A DNA stretch of 31,818 nucleotides from an uncultured Clostridia bacterium (GTDB lineage: Bacteria > Bacillota > Clostridia > UBA1381): positions 1-31,818 of the forward strand of contig CAKSRS010000030.1 in NCBI GenBank assembly GCA_934487205.1. Direction: 5' to 3'. Each line of letters opens with the position of its first letter. Positions within the stretch are counted from its first letter, which is position 1. Shown here piece after piece: positions 1 to 7,241 of the stretch. The notes under the pieces are model-generated. The model was given only the letters and a program-made list of their open reading frames with translations, did no database searches and had not been told where the DNA came from. A program made the position numbers and the translations under genes.

Positions 1-311
1 TTTATCACTTCCTCGGTTGTGTCGGGCGAAATTATAAATTCTCCGCCGGCGGATTTTGTAAGGCACACCTGTTTCTCCGTCAACACCGTTCCCGCACCGA
101 TATGCATTCTTCCGCCGAAATGTTCCGACAATTTTCTGATATTATCCGCCGTTTCTTCGTCGCTTATATGCCCGTCCGCGCAGTACGTTATTTCCAAAAA
201 TCTTACCCCGCCGTTATACATCGCATCTGCAAGCGGGATAAGCTTTCTGCTTTCCACTCCGCGGACTATTACAATTATTTTTTCCGCCGAAAGCAATTTT
301 ACGATATCCAT
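1..311 (-). CDS. KDPG/KDPGal aldolase-family protein, partial (C-terminus outside window)
   Basis: This is the N-terminal 103 residues of a class I aldolase of the KDPG family, which splits 2-keto-3-deoxy sugar acids (usually 6-phosphorylated) into pyruvate and an aldehyde. Visible family signatures are IVRGV near residues 14-18, GGVRFLEIT (34-42) with the presumed general acid/base Glu40, IGAGTVLT (71-78) and the ISP motif (94-96). The Schiff-base lysine would lie beyond the window edge. The position of E. coli Eda Arg49 is Cys44 here; the galactonate enzyme DgoA also lacks that Arg, so the substrate need not be KDPG itself. The ATG is preceded by a strong GGAGG six bases upstream. It follows the dehydrogenase gene by 12 bases and is therefore probably the fourth cistron of the sugar-acid operon. 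Family is certain; exact substrate is unknown. Confidence 0.88.
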   Translation of the reverse strand, partial: MDIVKLLSAEKIIVIVRGVESRKLIPLADAMYNGGVRFLEITYCADGHISDEETADNIRKLSEHFGGRMHIGAGTVLTEKQVCLTKSAGGEFIISPDTTEEVI

Positions 312-323
312 ATTTACCTCCAA

Positions 324-1091
324 TCAGAACCCGTATCTTTCGCGCTTATCCGAAACGAGATGTGCGCCGTTGTCCGCCAAAATCACCGCGCCCGTAACAG
401 ATGCCGCCGCGTCGGACACCAAAAATACCGCCATTTTTCCTATTTCCTCCGGTGTCGTCCACTTTTTCAGCGGTACTTTATAGTATGTTTCTTCTTTAGA
501 GTCAAGCCTTGCCGCACCTGTGTCCGTCCAGCCGGGCTCAATGGTATTGACACGTATTCCGTACTTTGCAAGTTCTATCGCGGCATGCCTTGCCGCTTTT
601 TCCGCCGCTGATTTCGCAGACGCATATACCGACACGTCCGCAAAGTGTGCCACGGCATTATTGGACGAAATCAAAATAATATTTCCTTTTGTTTTTGAAT
701 CCGCCATTAACCGTGCCGCGCGCTGAATACAGAAAAATGCGCCCCTGTAGTCAACATTGCAGATTTTATCAAATAATTCCGGTGTGGTATGCAGAAAATC
801 CGCCTTTTCCGTTATGCCCGCATTATTTACAAACACATCTATATGCGAAAACTTTTCTGTGACCTTACAAAACATAGAGTCTATTTCGTCCAAATTGCTG
901 ACATCGGCTTTTACGGCAAAACCCTTTTGTCCGCACCTTTCTATTTCCGCAACTGTTTTTTCGGCGCCTTCCTTACTGCCGCAATACGAAACCGCAACGT
1001 CATATCCCGCCTTTGCAAATTCTATCGCAATTCCGCTGCCTATTCCCGTTCCGCCGCCGGTTACAAGCACCGTTTTATTTTTACCAGCCAT
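324..1091 (-). CDS. SDR-family NAD(P)-dependent oxidoreductase
   Basis: A classical short-chain dehydrogenase/reductase of 255 residues. It has the cofactor motif TGGGTGIG (11-18), NNAG (89-92), catalytic Ser around 142-143, and the YxxxK pair Tyr156/Lys160. Family knowledge says it oxidises or reduces a sugar or sugar-acid hydroxyl in the cytoplasm. Next to a sugar-acid dehydratase and two aldolase-family genes, an aldose 1-dehydrogenase or a keto-deoxy-sugar-acid dehydrogenase role is inferred. The frame is open upstream to 1184, but I chose the ATG at 1091. It begins directly with the beta-strand before the Rossmann motif and overlaps the upstream gene by only 11 bases, whereas the longer start would add about 30 non-homologous residues translated from inside that gene. 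Translational coupling to the upstream gene is likely. Substrate is not determinable. Confidence 0.9.
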   Translation of the reverse strand: MAGKNKTVLVTGGGTGIGSGIAIEFAKAGYDVAVSYCGSKEGAEKTVAEIERCGQKGFAVKADVSNLDEIDSMFCKVTEKFSHIDVFVNNAGITEKADFLHTTPELFDKICNVDYRGAFFCIQRAARLMADSKTKGNIILISSNNAVAHFADVSVYASAKSAAEKAARHAAIELAKYGIRVNTIEPGWTDTGAARLDSKEETYYKVPLKKWTTPEEIGKMAVFLVSDAAASVTGAVILADNGAHLVSDKRERYGF

Positions 1092-1986
1092 AATTTTCTG
1101 CCATTTCCTTATAAAATTCATCAAAAAGCTTGTCAAAATACTCATCTGTGTCATATGACGGCTTTCGGCAGTAATCGGTCGCAATAATTCCGCGGCGTTT
1201 TAAAATCCGCTTTTCAAAGGAAATAATCTGCTCAACATTCTGGCGGATATGATTGAGCATGGGCAAAAGCCTGTTATGCAATTCTATCGCCTTTTCCCTG
1301 TTTCCGTTTATATAATTATTGTATATATCAATATACACATCATACATTGAACAGCCCGGCATTGCGCCGATTGCACCCCTGTCCATGCACTCAATAAGCT
1401 GAAATCCCGCATTGCCGACAAAAATTTTCATTTTATTATCGGTCAGCTGCATAAGATTCGTAACATATGGTCCCGCCGGTTTACACTCTATTTTATAATA
1501 AATCATATTCGGACATTCTTTTTCCAGCCTGCAAAATGTTTCCGGCGGAATGGCAACGCCCGTCTGCTCCGGCGCATACTGCGCCATAATCGGAATTTTT
1601 ACCGCATTTGCAATCGCCTTCATGTGCTCATAAAGATACTTCGCGCCCGGTTTTAAGAAAAACGGCGGCAGCAGCATAAGGCAATCCGCGCCGAGAGACT
1701 CAAAATATTTTGCACGCGATACGGCAACCTCGGTCGAATGGTCCGTTACCGAAATTATTGTTTTTCCGCCGACCTCTTTTGCCGCCTTTACCGTTACCTG
1801 TGCCATTTTTTCTCTTTCCGCGTCGCTCAGCTTGTAATATTCACCGGCAATGCCGAACAGTGTTACCGCACCGCAGCCGCCCTTTATCAGATGCTTTACC
1901 AATTTCTCAAGACTTACATAATCGACTTTGCCGCTTTCGGTAAACGGTGCGGCAATAATCGGGCAAATTCCTTTTATATCTGTCAT
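1081..1986 (-). CDS. Dihydrodipicolinate synthase (DapA)-family aldolase/dehydratase
   Basis: A 301-residue TIM-barrel lyase of the DHDPS/N-acetylneuraminate lyase superfamily. Lys165 in YYKIE is the expected Schiff-base lysine, Tyr137 in MAQYAP the proton relay, and GIAGE (45-49) the keto-acid carboxylate-binding loop. The superfamily includes lysine-biosynthetic DapA, but also 2-keto-3-deoxygluconate aldolases, keto-deoxy-sugar-acid dehydratases and the proposed 2-keto-3-deoxyfuconate aldolase of the Campylobacter fucose pathway. Placement 17 bases after an IlvD/EDD-type dehydratase and before an SDR points to sugar-acid catabolism rather than lysine synthesis (inference). The ATG follows a good GGAGGGAT ribosome binding site. 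The last 11 bases overlap the SDR gene. The family is certain; the precise reaction is unresolved. Confidence 0.9.
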   Translation of the reverse strand: MTDIKGICPIIAAPFTESGKVDYVSLEKLVKHLIKGGCGAVTLFGIAGEYYKLSDAEREKMAQVTVKAAKEVGGKTIISVTDHSTEVAVSRAKYFESLGADCLMLLPPFFLKPGAKYLYEHMKAIANAVKIPIMAQYAPEQTGVAIPPETFCRLEKECPNMIYYKIECKPAGPYVTNLMQLTDNKMKIFVGNAGFQLIECMDRGAIGAMPGCSMYDVYIDIYNNYINGNREKAIELHNRLLPMLNHIRQNVEQIISFEKRILKRRGIIATDYCRKPSYDTDEYFDKLFDEFYKEMAENYGW

Positions 1987-2003
1987 TTTTTATCCCTCCG
2001 ATA

Positions 2004-3698
2004 TTATTCTTTATATTGCATGTATGTAAGGTCGCAGCCTTCGTCTGCCTGGGTCACATTATCAATAAAGTTGCGCACAAATCCGCGTTTTATATCCGTG
2101 TGCTGTTTCGGCGTAAAATCCTTTAGTCTGTTTTTGATTTCTTTCTCCGAAACCTCAAGCTCAATCAAATTATTGTAAACATCAAGATGAATAATGTCCC
2201 CGTCGCGAACCGCCGCAAGAGGTCCACCGACAGCGCTCTCCGGTGCCACGTGCAAAACCTGCGTACCGAAACAGCCGCCCGACATACGTGCGTCGGTAAT
2301 GCGCACAAAATCATTTACACCCATTTTGTTAAGCTTAGGCGGCAGGGGCATAAAATTGCCGTTTTCCGGCATACCCGGCGCACCTTTCGGGCCATAGCCG
2401 CGCAGAACAATAACCGTATCGGGCGTGACGTCCGAATTTTCGCAGAGCAGATAATTCTGACATTCCGTCAAATCCTCAAACACCTTCGCCGGACCTCTGT
2501 GGTTTAACAAATGCGTGCTTGCCGCGCTTCGCTTTATAACCGCACCGTTTGGTGCAAGATTGCCGTACAGAACCGCAATTCCGCCCTTATCCTCAATAGG
2601 ATTGTCAAGCGGTCTTATCGTGTTGGTGTCATAAGGCATATCAATATCCTTCAGATTTTCCGCAACGGTTTTCCCTGTCACCGTCAGGCAATCGCCGCAG
2701 AGCATGCCCTCCATTTCCTTCATAAGTGACGCAACACCGCCCGCATTATGGAATCCTACGCCTACATTTTCCGTTCCGTGCGGCTTAACATTCACAAGCA
2801 CCGGCGTTTCCTTGCTTATTCTTTCAAAATCATCAAGTTTTAAATCAATATTCGCACGGCGCGCAATCGCAATCAAGTGAATTATCAAGTTTGTCGAGCC
2901 GCCCGTTGCCATAAACACGCGTATTGCGTTTTCAAGCGATTTTTTGTTAATTATGTCAAGGCATTTTACATCATTTTTCACAAGTTCGACAGCCTTGCGC
3001 CCCGTTTCCTCACTTATGCGCATTTTTTCGGCAGACACGCCAAGGCACGACGCGGAATTAGGCAGTGCAATTCCCAATGCCTCGGTAACGGTCTGACAGG
3101 TATTCGCGGTACCCATAATCGGGCATGCACCGGCACTTCCGTAAAGACAACCCTCATGCTTTGTCATTTCTTCAAGTGTGATTTTTCCTGAAGTGTAGTC
3201 ATTATATAGGTAAAAACTGTCCGTTCCGCACGCAAGCGTTTTTCCCTTGTAACTGCCCGGCAGCATTGCACCGCCCGGCAGATAAATTGTCGGTTTGTTC
3301 GCCGATACTGCCGCCATAAGCTGTGCAGGCACGTTTTTATCACAGCCGCCGATGAGCACCACACCGTCAAACGGGTGACGTTCTATTAATTCCTCTGTTG
3401 TGATAGACAGCAAATTGCGGTAAACGAGGCTCGAGATGTCAAAAAACACTTCGCATATCGACATAGTGTTTACTTCAAGCGGAAATCCGCCCGCCGCCCA
3501 CACGCCGCGTTTTACCGCCTCGGCAAGCTGACGGAAATGCACATGCCCCGGATTTGTTTCCGCCCATGTGTTGATTATACCGATAATCGGCTTTTCGATA
3601 TCCGCGTCCGTGTATCCCATGGATTTTAACAGCGCATTTCTGAGCATTCCCGTCCTGTCGCCGCGCTTTTTCCACTTCGCAGAATAGTTATTTTCCAA
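2004..3698 (-). CDS. IlvD/EDD-family sugar-acid dehydratase
   Basis: A 564-residue iron-sulfur dehydratase that removes water from a 2,3-dihydroxy acid to give a 2-keto-3-deoxy acid. Cluster cysteines are Cys119 (GGCDKNVPAQ) and Cys192 (GACPIMGTANT). The C-terminal ARMSGG motif holds the presumed catalytic Ser. The stretch GTDSFYLYNDYTSGKIT (158-174) and VLHVAPES resemble arabinonate/xylonate-type dehydratases more than branched-chain IlvD. The third cysteine of the [2Fe-2S] sugar-acid enzymes (NPCH) is Gly51 here (NPGH), as in E. coli IlvD. The start is TTG, 9 bases after GGGAG; no in-frame ATG fits better. It is the first gene of the operon, with a consensus-like promoter just upstream. Xylonate, arabinonate, galactonate or deoxyhexonate are all possible substrates. 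Confidence 0.92.
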   Translation of the reverse strand: MENNYSAKWKKRGDRTGMLRNALLKSMGYTDADIEKPIIGIINTWAETNPGHVHFRQLAEAVKRGVWAAGGFPLEVNTMSICEVFFDISSLVYRNLLSITTEELIERHPFDGVVLIGGCDKNVPAQLMAAVSANKPTIYLPGGAMLPGSYKGKTLACGTDSFYLYNDYTSGKITLEEMTKHEGCLYGSAGACPIMGTANTCQTVTEALGIALPNSASCLGVSAEKMRISEETGRKAVELVKNDVKCLDIINKKSLENAIRVFMATGGSTNLIIHLIAIARRANIDLKLDDFERISKETPVLVNVKPHGTENVGVGFHNAGGVASLMKEMEGMLCGDCLTVTGKTVAENLKDIDMPYDTNTIRPLDNPIEDKGGIAVLYGNLAPNGAVIKRSAASTHLLNHRGPAKVFEDLTECQNYLLCENSDVTPDTVIVLRGYGPKGAPGMPENGNFMPLPPKLNKMGVNDFVRITDARMSGGCFGTQVLHVAPESAVGGPLAAVRDGDIIHLDVYNNLIELEVSEKEIKNRLKDFTPKQHTDIKRGFVRNFIDNVTQADEGCDLTYMQYKE

Positions 3699-3732
3699 AG
3701 TACATCACTCCCGTATATTGAACTTTTTTATC

Positions 3733-3761
3733 ATTGTATCATTTAAATGGCTATCTTTCAA
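3733..3761 (-). promoter_or_regulatory. Sigma-A promoter of the sugar-acid operon
   Basis: On the minus strand, TTGAAA (3761-3756) and TACAAT (3738-3733) are separated by exactly 17 bases. This places the start of transcription near 3726, about 28 bases before the TTG start of the dehydratase gene. Spacing and hexamers are close to consensus. Confidence 0.75.
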
Positions 3762-3770
3762 TGGATTTAT

Positions 3771-3811
3771 TTGACGGAAATGTTGACAAATTTGACATTA
3801 TGTATTAACAT
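3771..3811. promoter_or_regulatory. Candidate AraC operator and divergent regulator promoter
   Basis: Three TTGAC copies start at 3771, 3783 and 3792; the last two form TTGACA-AA-TTTGACA around the palindrome CAAATTTG (3787-3794). Relative to the dehydratase transcript start they lie about 45-70 bases upstream, where an AraC activator usually binds. TTGACA at 3783-3788 with TAACAT at 3806-3811 (17-base spacing) could also be the promoter of the divergent araC gene. In that case operator and promoter overlap, which would permit autoregulation. Function is inferred. Confidence 0.4.
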
Positions 3812-3830
3812 ATAATAAAGGAGAATTGAT

Positions 3831-4703
3831 ATGGATTACATAGAAAAAAGATTTTGCTACACCACGCCGACAGATTTAAACATGTATTATTGCGGCAAAA
3901 GAATAAAAACCGAAAATCACAGTTACGGGCCGCAGGTGCGCGACCATTTTTTGCTTGTGTATATAAAAGAAGGAACTGCCACCCTCACCATAGGCGACAG
4001 TTGTTTTGATCTTTGCGGCGGACAGCTTTTATGCATGTTCCCCGGTGAGAAAATATACTATAAAGCAAATGATTGTCTTTGGAGCAATTTATGGGTGGGG
4101 GTTTACGGCAATCAGGCGGAATACTATCTTAAAAATCTCGGCATTACTCGCAAATATCCGATATACACCTGTCCGCAGCCGCATGAAACCGAAAAAATAA
4201 TTGATGAGATAATTGTTTCCGCTGAGATAAACAACGCCTACGGAAACATAAAAACCATTGCAAAACTGTATGACTTTTTTTCGTCACTGTATGATAAATC
4301 CGCCGTACGCTTTTCCGACAATGTGTCTGTTTTTGACATCAGCGATACACACGAAATAACCTATTTATCGGAAAATATTTATATCCGCGAGGCGGAGAAT
4401 TACATTCGCTTTCACTATGACAGCGAAATAAGTATCAATAAGCTTGCTGCGTCGCTTAATCTGTCGGCGGAATATTTTTCGCGGCTTTTTAAATCCGAAA
4501 CAGGCATGACTCCGCAGAATATGGTTATCAAATACCGTACAGAAAAAGCGCGCAGACTTTTATCGTCCACGTCACTGTCGATAAACGAGATTGCCGCCTG
4601 CATAGGAATACATGACCAGCGATATTTTTCCAAGCTATTTAAAGAGAAATTCGGCTGCTCACCTACCGAATACCGCAAAAGCAAATCGCGGAAAAACGCG
4701 TAA
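3831..4703 (+). CDS. AraC-family transcriptional regulator (cupin sensor)
   Basis: A 290-residue cytoplasmic regulator. The N-terminal ~150 residues look like an AraC-type cupin effector domain (DHFLLVYIKEGTATLTI near residue 38; GGQLLCMFPGEK near 62). The last ~100 residues are the paired helix-turn-helix, with the signatures INKLAASLNLSAEYFSRLFK and IAACIGIHDQRYFSKLFKEKFG-SPTEYR. The ATG is preceded by AAAGGAG at suitable spacing. It is divergent from the sugar-acid operon with 132 bases between starts, so it is the obvious candidate regulator of that operon, probably an activator responding to a pathway sugar or intermediate. It is convergent with the next regulator gene, with only 9 bases between the stop codons and no visible terminator. 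Family assignment is firm; ligand is unknown. Confidence 0.9.
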   Translation: MDYIEKRFCYTTPTDLNMYYCGKRIKTENHSYGPQVRDHFLLVYIKEGTATLTIGDSCFDLCGGQLLCMFPGEKIYYKANDCLWSNLWVGVYGNQAEYYLKNLGITRKYPIYTCPQPHETEKIIDEIIVSAEINNAYGNIKTIAKLYDFFSSLYDKSAVRFSDNVSVFDISDTHEITYLSENIYIREAENYIRFHYDSEISINKLAASLNLSAEYFSRLFKSETGMTPQNMVIKYRTEKARRLLSSTSLSINEIAACIGIHDQRYFSKLFKEKFGCSPTEYRKSKSRKNA

Positions 4704-4712
4704 TATGCGAGC

Positions 4713-5564
4713 CTATCTCTTTTCAAGCATACCGCGCCTGAAAATTTTAGGCGGCACACCGTATTTCTTTTTGAACGCGGTCGAAAAATAGTTCGAATCC
4801 TCAAATCCGCATGCAAATGCCGCGTCAGTTATGCGACAGCCGGTATTTTTGAGCATATCGGCAGCGCGCGACATTCGCACATTATTTATATATTCCATAA
4901 CCGAACATTCGCCCTCGGCGCGGAAAATATGCCGCAGATGCGGCTCGGAATACCCCACCGCATGCGCAACATCGGCACACGAAATTTTACTCGCATAATT
5001 TTCATATATATAAATCAGCGCCTTGCGGAACACAAGCTTTTGCCCCGTTTCCGCCTGTTTATTTTTGCGACACTCTTTGTAAAGCTCACAAACCATATAT
5101 TCAAGCGGTCTTATTATCCTGTTGATTTCATCAATATCGGGGACATCTTCCGATAGCTGTAAATACATCTGCTTAAACCTCTCGCCGCAGTGTCCTTGCA
5201 CATTTTCCGCGCATTTTGCCGCGCGCCCCATTTTTCCTCTGTAGCCCGAAATATTTACGCACATTATTACCTTACCGTCACATTTTATCGGATATACATA
5301 CTCCTCTACACCGGCATAGCAGTGCGAATAATATGTACATTCTACAGCTTTTCTCTCTAACATACGTTTATTTTTAATGCATTTCCTCCGCATGAATGAG
5401 TCGGATTTTAAATATGCGCATATCGGCAGTCTGTGCACCTCATATTCGAGCAGCGTTGGCAGACAGTCCCCGAAATTATCCCCGAAACAGCTCAGCATAA
5501 CGCACCGTCCGCTTCCGCGCAGAAAATCAATGTATCCCGTAATATCATTTAAAATTTTGTTCAT
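4713..5564 (-). CDS. AraC-family regulator with PocR-type sensor domain
   Basis: A 283-residue regulator. The N-terminal ~150 residues are rich in cysteine, with the pattern ECTYYSHCYAGVEEYVYPI around residue 75-93, which resembles the PocR ligand-binding domain seen in regulators of propanediol and related pathways. The C-terminal ~100 residues form an AraC double helix-turn-helix (VAHAVGYSEPHLRHIFR; DAAFACGFEDSNYFSTAFKKKYG). The ATG has GAGGG upstream. The gene is divergent from the FAD-dependent oxidoreductase, and their promoters overlap, so it likely controls that gene and itself. PocR-type domains bind small hydrocarbon or redox-related ligands in characterised cases; whether the cysteines here bind metal or sense redox state is not known. 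Confidence 0.86.
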   Translation of the reverse strand: MNKILNDITGYIDFLRGSGRCVMLSCFGDNFGDCLPTLLEYEVHRLPICAYLKSDSFMRRKCIKNKRMLERKAVECTYYSHCYAGVEEYVYPIKCDGKVIMCVNISGYRGKMGRAAKCAENVQGHCGERFKQMYLQLSEDVPDIDEINRIIRPLEYMVCELYKECRKNKQAETGQKLVFRKALIYIYENYASKISCADVAHAVGYSEPHLRHIFRAEGECSVMEYINNVRMSRAADMLKNTGCRITDAAFACGFEDSNYFSTAFKKKYGVPPKIFRRGMLEKR

Positions 5565-5586
5565 AGTGCCCTCATCATAATCGAAA

Positions 5587-5617
5587 TTTAAAGGTTTTTT
5601 ATCAAATTTTAAAGGTT
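5587..5617. promoter_or_regulatory. Direct-repeat operator TTTAAAGGTT x2
   Basis: The 10-mer TTTAAAGGTT occurs at 5587-5596 and again exactly at 5608-5617, with a 21-base period (two helical turns), the usual geometry for an AraC-family dimer. The promoter-proximal copy overlaps the weak -35 position (5613-5618) of the rightward promoter, as in class II activation. Both copies lie downstream of the leftward regulator promoter, where binding would repress it. Binding by the adjacent PocR-AraC protein is inferred. Confidence 0.6.
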
Positions 5618-5631
5618 CTCTTTATAAATTT

Positions 5632-5660
5632 ATTTTATAATAAATTTATAATAAAGTCAA
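5632..5660 (-). promoter_or_regulatory. Promoter of the PocR-AraC gene
   Basis: On the minus strand TTGACT (5660-5655) and TAAAAT (5637-5632) are 17 bases apart. This predicts a start near 5625 and a leader of about 60 bases. It overlaps the -10 element of the oppositely oriented oxidoreductase promoter. Confidence 0.6.
5636..5652 (+). promoter_or_regulatory. -10 elements of the FAD-oxidoreductase promoter
   Basis: TATAAT occurs at 5636-5641 and again at 5647-5652, upstream of the ATG at 5677. Neither has a good -35 (AGGTTC at 5613-5618 for the first). A good -10 with a poor -35 next to a direct-repeat operator suggests activator dependence. Confidence 0.5.
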
Positions 5661-5676
5661 TAGGAGTGACGCAGAA

Positions 5677-6972
5677 ATGGATAAATATATTGAAAATTCA
5701 AGGGAAATCCCTGTAATCGCAGACGTTGACGTCTTGGTGTGCGGCGGCGGACCTGCGGGAATCGGCGCGGCGGTAAGAGCCGGTCGAATGGGCGCGGATG
5801 TTATGCTTATCGAGGCATTGGACTGTCTGGGCGGCGTAGCGACCGCCGGAATGATGTCGCACTGGACGGGACATTCCTCCAGCTTGGTATTATCGGAAAT
5901 TTTTAAACGTTCCTACAAAAAATGTCAGGTTCTCGGTTGGGAAGAGAAAAACGGTGCTTGGGAAGGAACAATAAATCAGGAAGTTTTAAAACTTGTTCTC
6001 GATGAAATGGCGCAAGATGCAAGCGTTAAAACATTGTTTTACACCTTCGTTTGCGATGCCGTTACCGAAAACGGACGCATTACCGGCGTAATCGTGCAAA
6101 ACAAAAGCGGGCGCGGCATGATTAAAGCAAAGTGCGTCATTGATGCCACAGGCGACGGTGACGTTGCCGCAAGCGCGGGTGTACCGTATTTTAAAGGGCG
6201 CGAAACCGACGGAAAAATGCAGCCGTGCACTATAATGTTTAAGGTCGGCGGTGTAGACTATGACCGTGCGGTATTCCCCGGCTCATTTGAGACGAAAGTT
6301 GAAACGGAAAAGGGAGAACTGCAATCATTAGCAAAGGAACTTCTTCCATTCCCCGCGGGGCATGTGCTGCTTTATCAACAGACGACTCCCGGAACGGTTT
6401 GCTGCAACATGACAAACTGCATCAATATTGACGCAACAAATGCCGATGAATTGACAAAGGGACTCAAAGTGTGCCGTTCGCAGATTGAACCGATTGTCAA
6501 ATTTCTGCGCGAATATGTGCCCGGATATGAAAATTGCTGGCTCATGAGTTCCGCATCACTTATCGGAATACGCGAAACACGGCATTTTAAGGGCATGCAA
6601 TCGCTGATGCCGGAGGATATTCTGACGGCTAAAAAATTCGATAACTGGGTTGTAAAACGTGCGTTCTTTAACTTTGACGTGCACAATATGTCGGGCGCAA
6701 GCCTTGATGAAACAGGCGTGCAGCATGAGTGGAAACAGCCGGAAGATTACACAATTCCGTACGGCTGTCTGCTGCCGGAAAATATTGAGGGTCTCCTTCT
6801 TTCCGGACGAAACATAAGCGGAAGTCACCTTGCGCACTCGAATTTCCGCGTTATGCCGATAGCAATGGCAACAGGCGAGGCTGCCGGCATCGCCGCCGCA
6901 ATTTCGGCAAAAACCGGCGCATTGCTTAAAGACGTTGACGTAAAAGAAATTCAAACAGAAACAGAAAGATAG
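5677..6972 (+). CDS. FAD-dependent oxidoreductase (FAD_oxidored family)
   Basis: A 431-residue flavoprotein. The N-terminal Rossmann fold carries GGGPAG (23-28) and the ribose-binding acidic residue Glu46, followed by GGVATAGM. A second FAD signature, DATGDGDVAA, lies near residue 157, and the C-terminal FAD-binding segment is LLLSGRNISGSHLAHSNFRVMP. This pattern matches the FAD-dependent oxidoreductase family often found beside carbohydrate-catabolic genes in Clostridia, whose substrates are mostly uncharacterised. There is no signal peptide or membrane segment, so it is cytoplasmic. The ATG follows GGAGTGAC. It is divergent from the PocR-AraC gene with shared regulatory DNA and has no co-directional partner downstream, so it appears monocistronic. 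The oxidised substrate cannot be inferred. Confidence 0.85.
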   Translation: MDKYIENSREIPVIADVDVLVCGGGPAGIGAAVRAGRMGADVMLIEALDCLGGVATAGMMSHWTGHSSSLVLSEIFKRSYKKCQVLGWEEKNGAWEGTINQEVLKLVLDEMAQDASVKTLFYTFVCDAVTENGRITGVIVQNKSGRGMIKAKCVIDATGDGDVAASAGVPYFKGRETDGKMQPCTIMFKVGGVDYDRAVFPGSFETKVETEKGELQSLAKELLPFPAGHVLLYQQTTPGTVCCNMTNCINIDATNADELTKGLKVCRSQIEPIVKFLREYVPGYENCWLMSSASLIGIRETRHFKGMQSLMPEDILTAKKFDNWVVKRAFFNFDVHNMSGASLDETGVQHEWKQPEDYTIPYGCLLPENIEGLLLSGRNISGSHLAHSNFRVMPIAMATGEAAGIAAAISAKTGALLKDVDVKEIQTETER

Positions 6973-6977
6973 TATGA

Positions 6978-7157
6978 AAACGAGAGATTGACTATACAAA
7001 AGCAGAGTTTAATGCCGGTGTGAAGATTTATCAATCCGTCAATCCTGCATTTAATCCCGATGAAGAATTTGCAAAAGACACTTGCTATCGTGATGTACCG
7101 CCTATTGATAACGGAATGTTTACAACAGCAAGAAAATTATTACTTGAAATAAAGTGA
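6978..7157 (+). pseudogene. Startless coding remnant (~59 codons)
   Basis: An open stretch just downstream of the oxidoreductase reads as ordinary protein (for example AGVKIYQSVNPAFNPDEEF and DVPPIDNGMFTTARKLL) and ends at TGA 7155-7157. It has no good start codon or ribosome binding site: the ATG at 6974 is in another frame and stops after five codons. It is probably the C-terminal relic of a decayed gene. I do not recognise the family. A short real gene starting at an internal GTG is the alternative. Confidence 0.35.
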
Positions 7158-7190
7158 TTTTATCATATCATATCGTATCACACACCCCCT

Positions 7191-7208
7191 TGCGAAATAA
7201 ATTTCGCA
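7191..7208. repeat. 8-bp inverted repeat TGCGAAAT/ATTTCGCA
   Basis: TGCGAAAT (7191-7198) and ATTTCGCA (7201-7208) are perfect complements around a 2-base centre. The repeat ends at the first base of the putative -35 of the small-RNA promoter, so it could be an operator. No regulator is assigned. Confidence 0.45.
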
Positions 7209-7235
7209 TGACAAATCAAGATTTTGTGATATAAT
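7208..7235 (+). promoter_or_regulatory. Promoter-like element upstream of candidate small RNA
   Basis: ATGACA (7208-7213) and TATAAT (7230-7235), spaced by 16 bases, form a plausible sigma-A promoter firing rightward with a start near 7242. No open reading frame of note follows before a terminator-like hairpin. Confidence 0.45.
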
Positions 7236-7241
7236 ATTTTT

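Noticed and set aside
1092..1184. Longer N-terminus for the SDR gene
   Set aside because: It would be translated from within the preceding gene and adds residues before the Rossmann fold that do not fit the family.
1081..1986. Lysine-biosynthetic dapA
   Set aside because: Catalytic residues are shared across the superfamily, but the gene sits between a sugar-acid dehydratase and an SDR with no lysine-pathway neighbours.
3811..3816. TATAAT just before the cupin-AraC gene
   Set aside because: Transcription would start at about 3823, inside the ribosome binding site, so it is unlikely to be the working -10.
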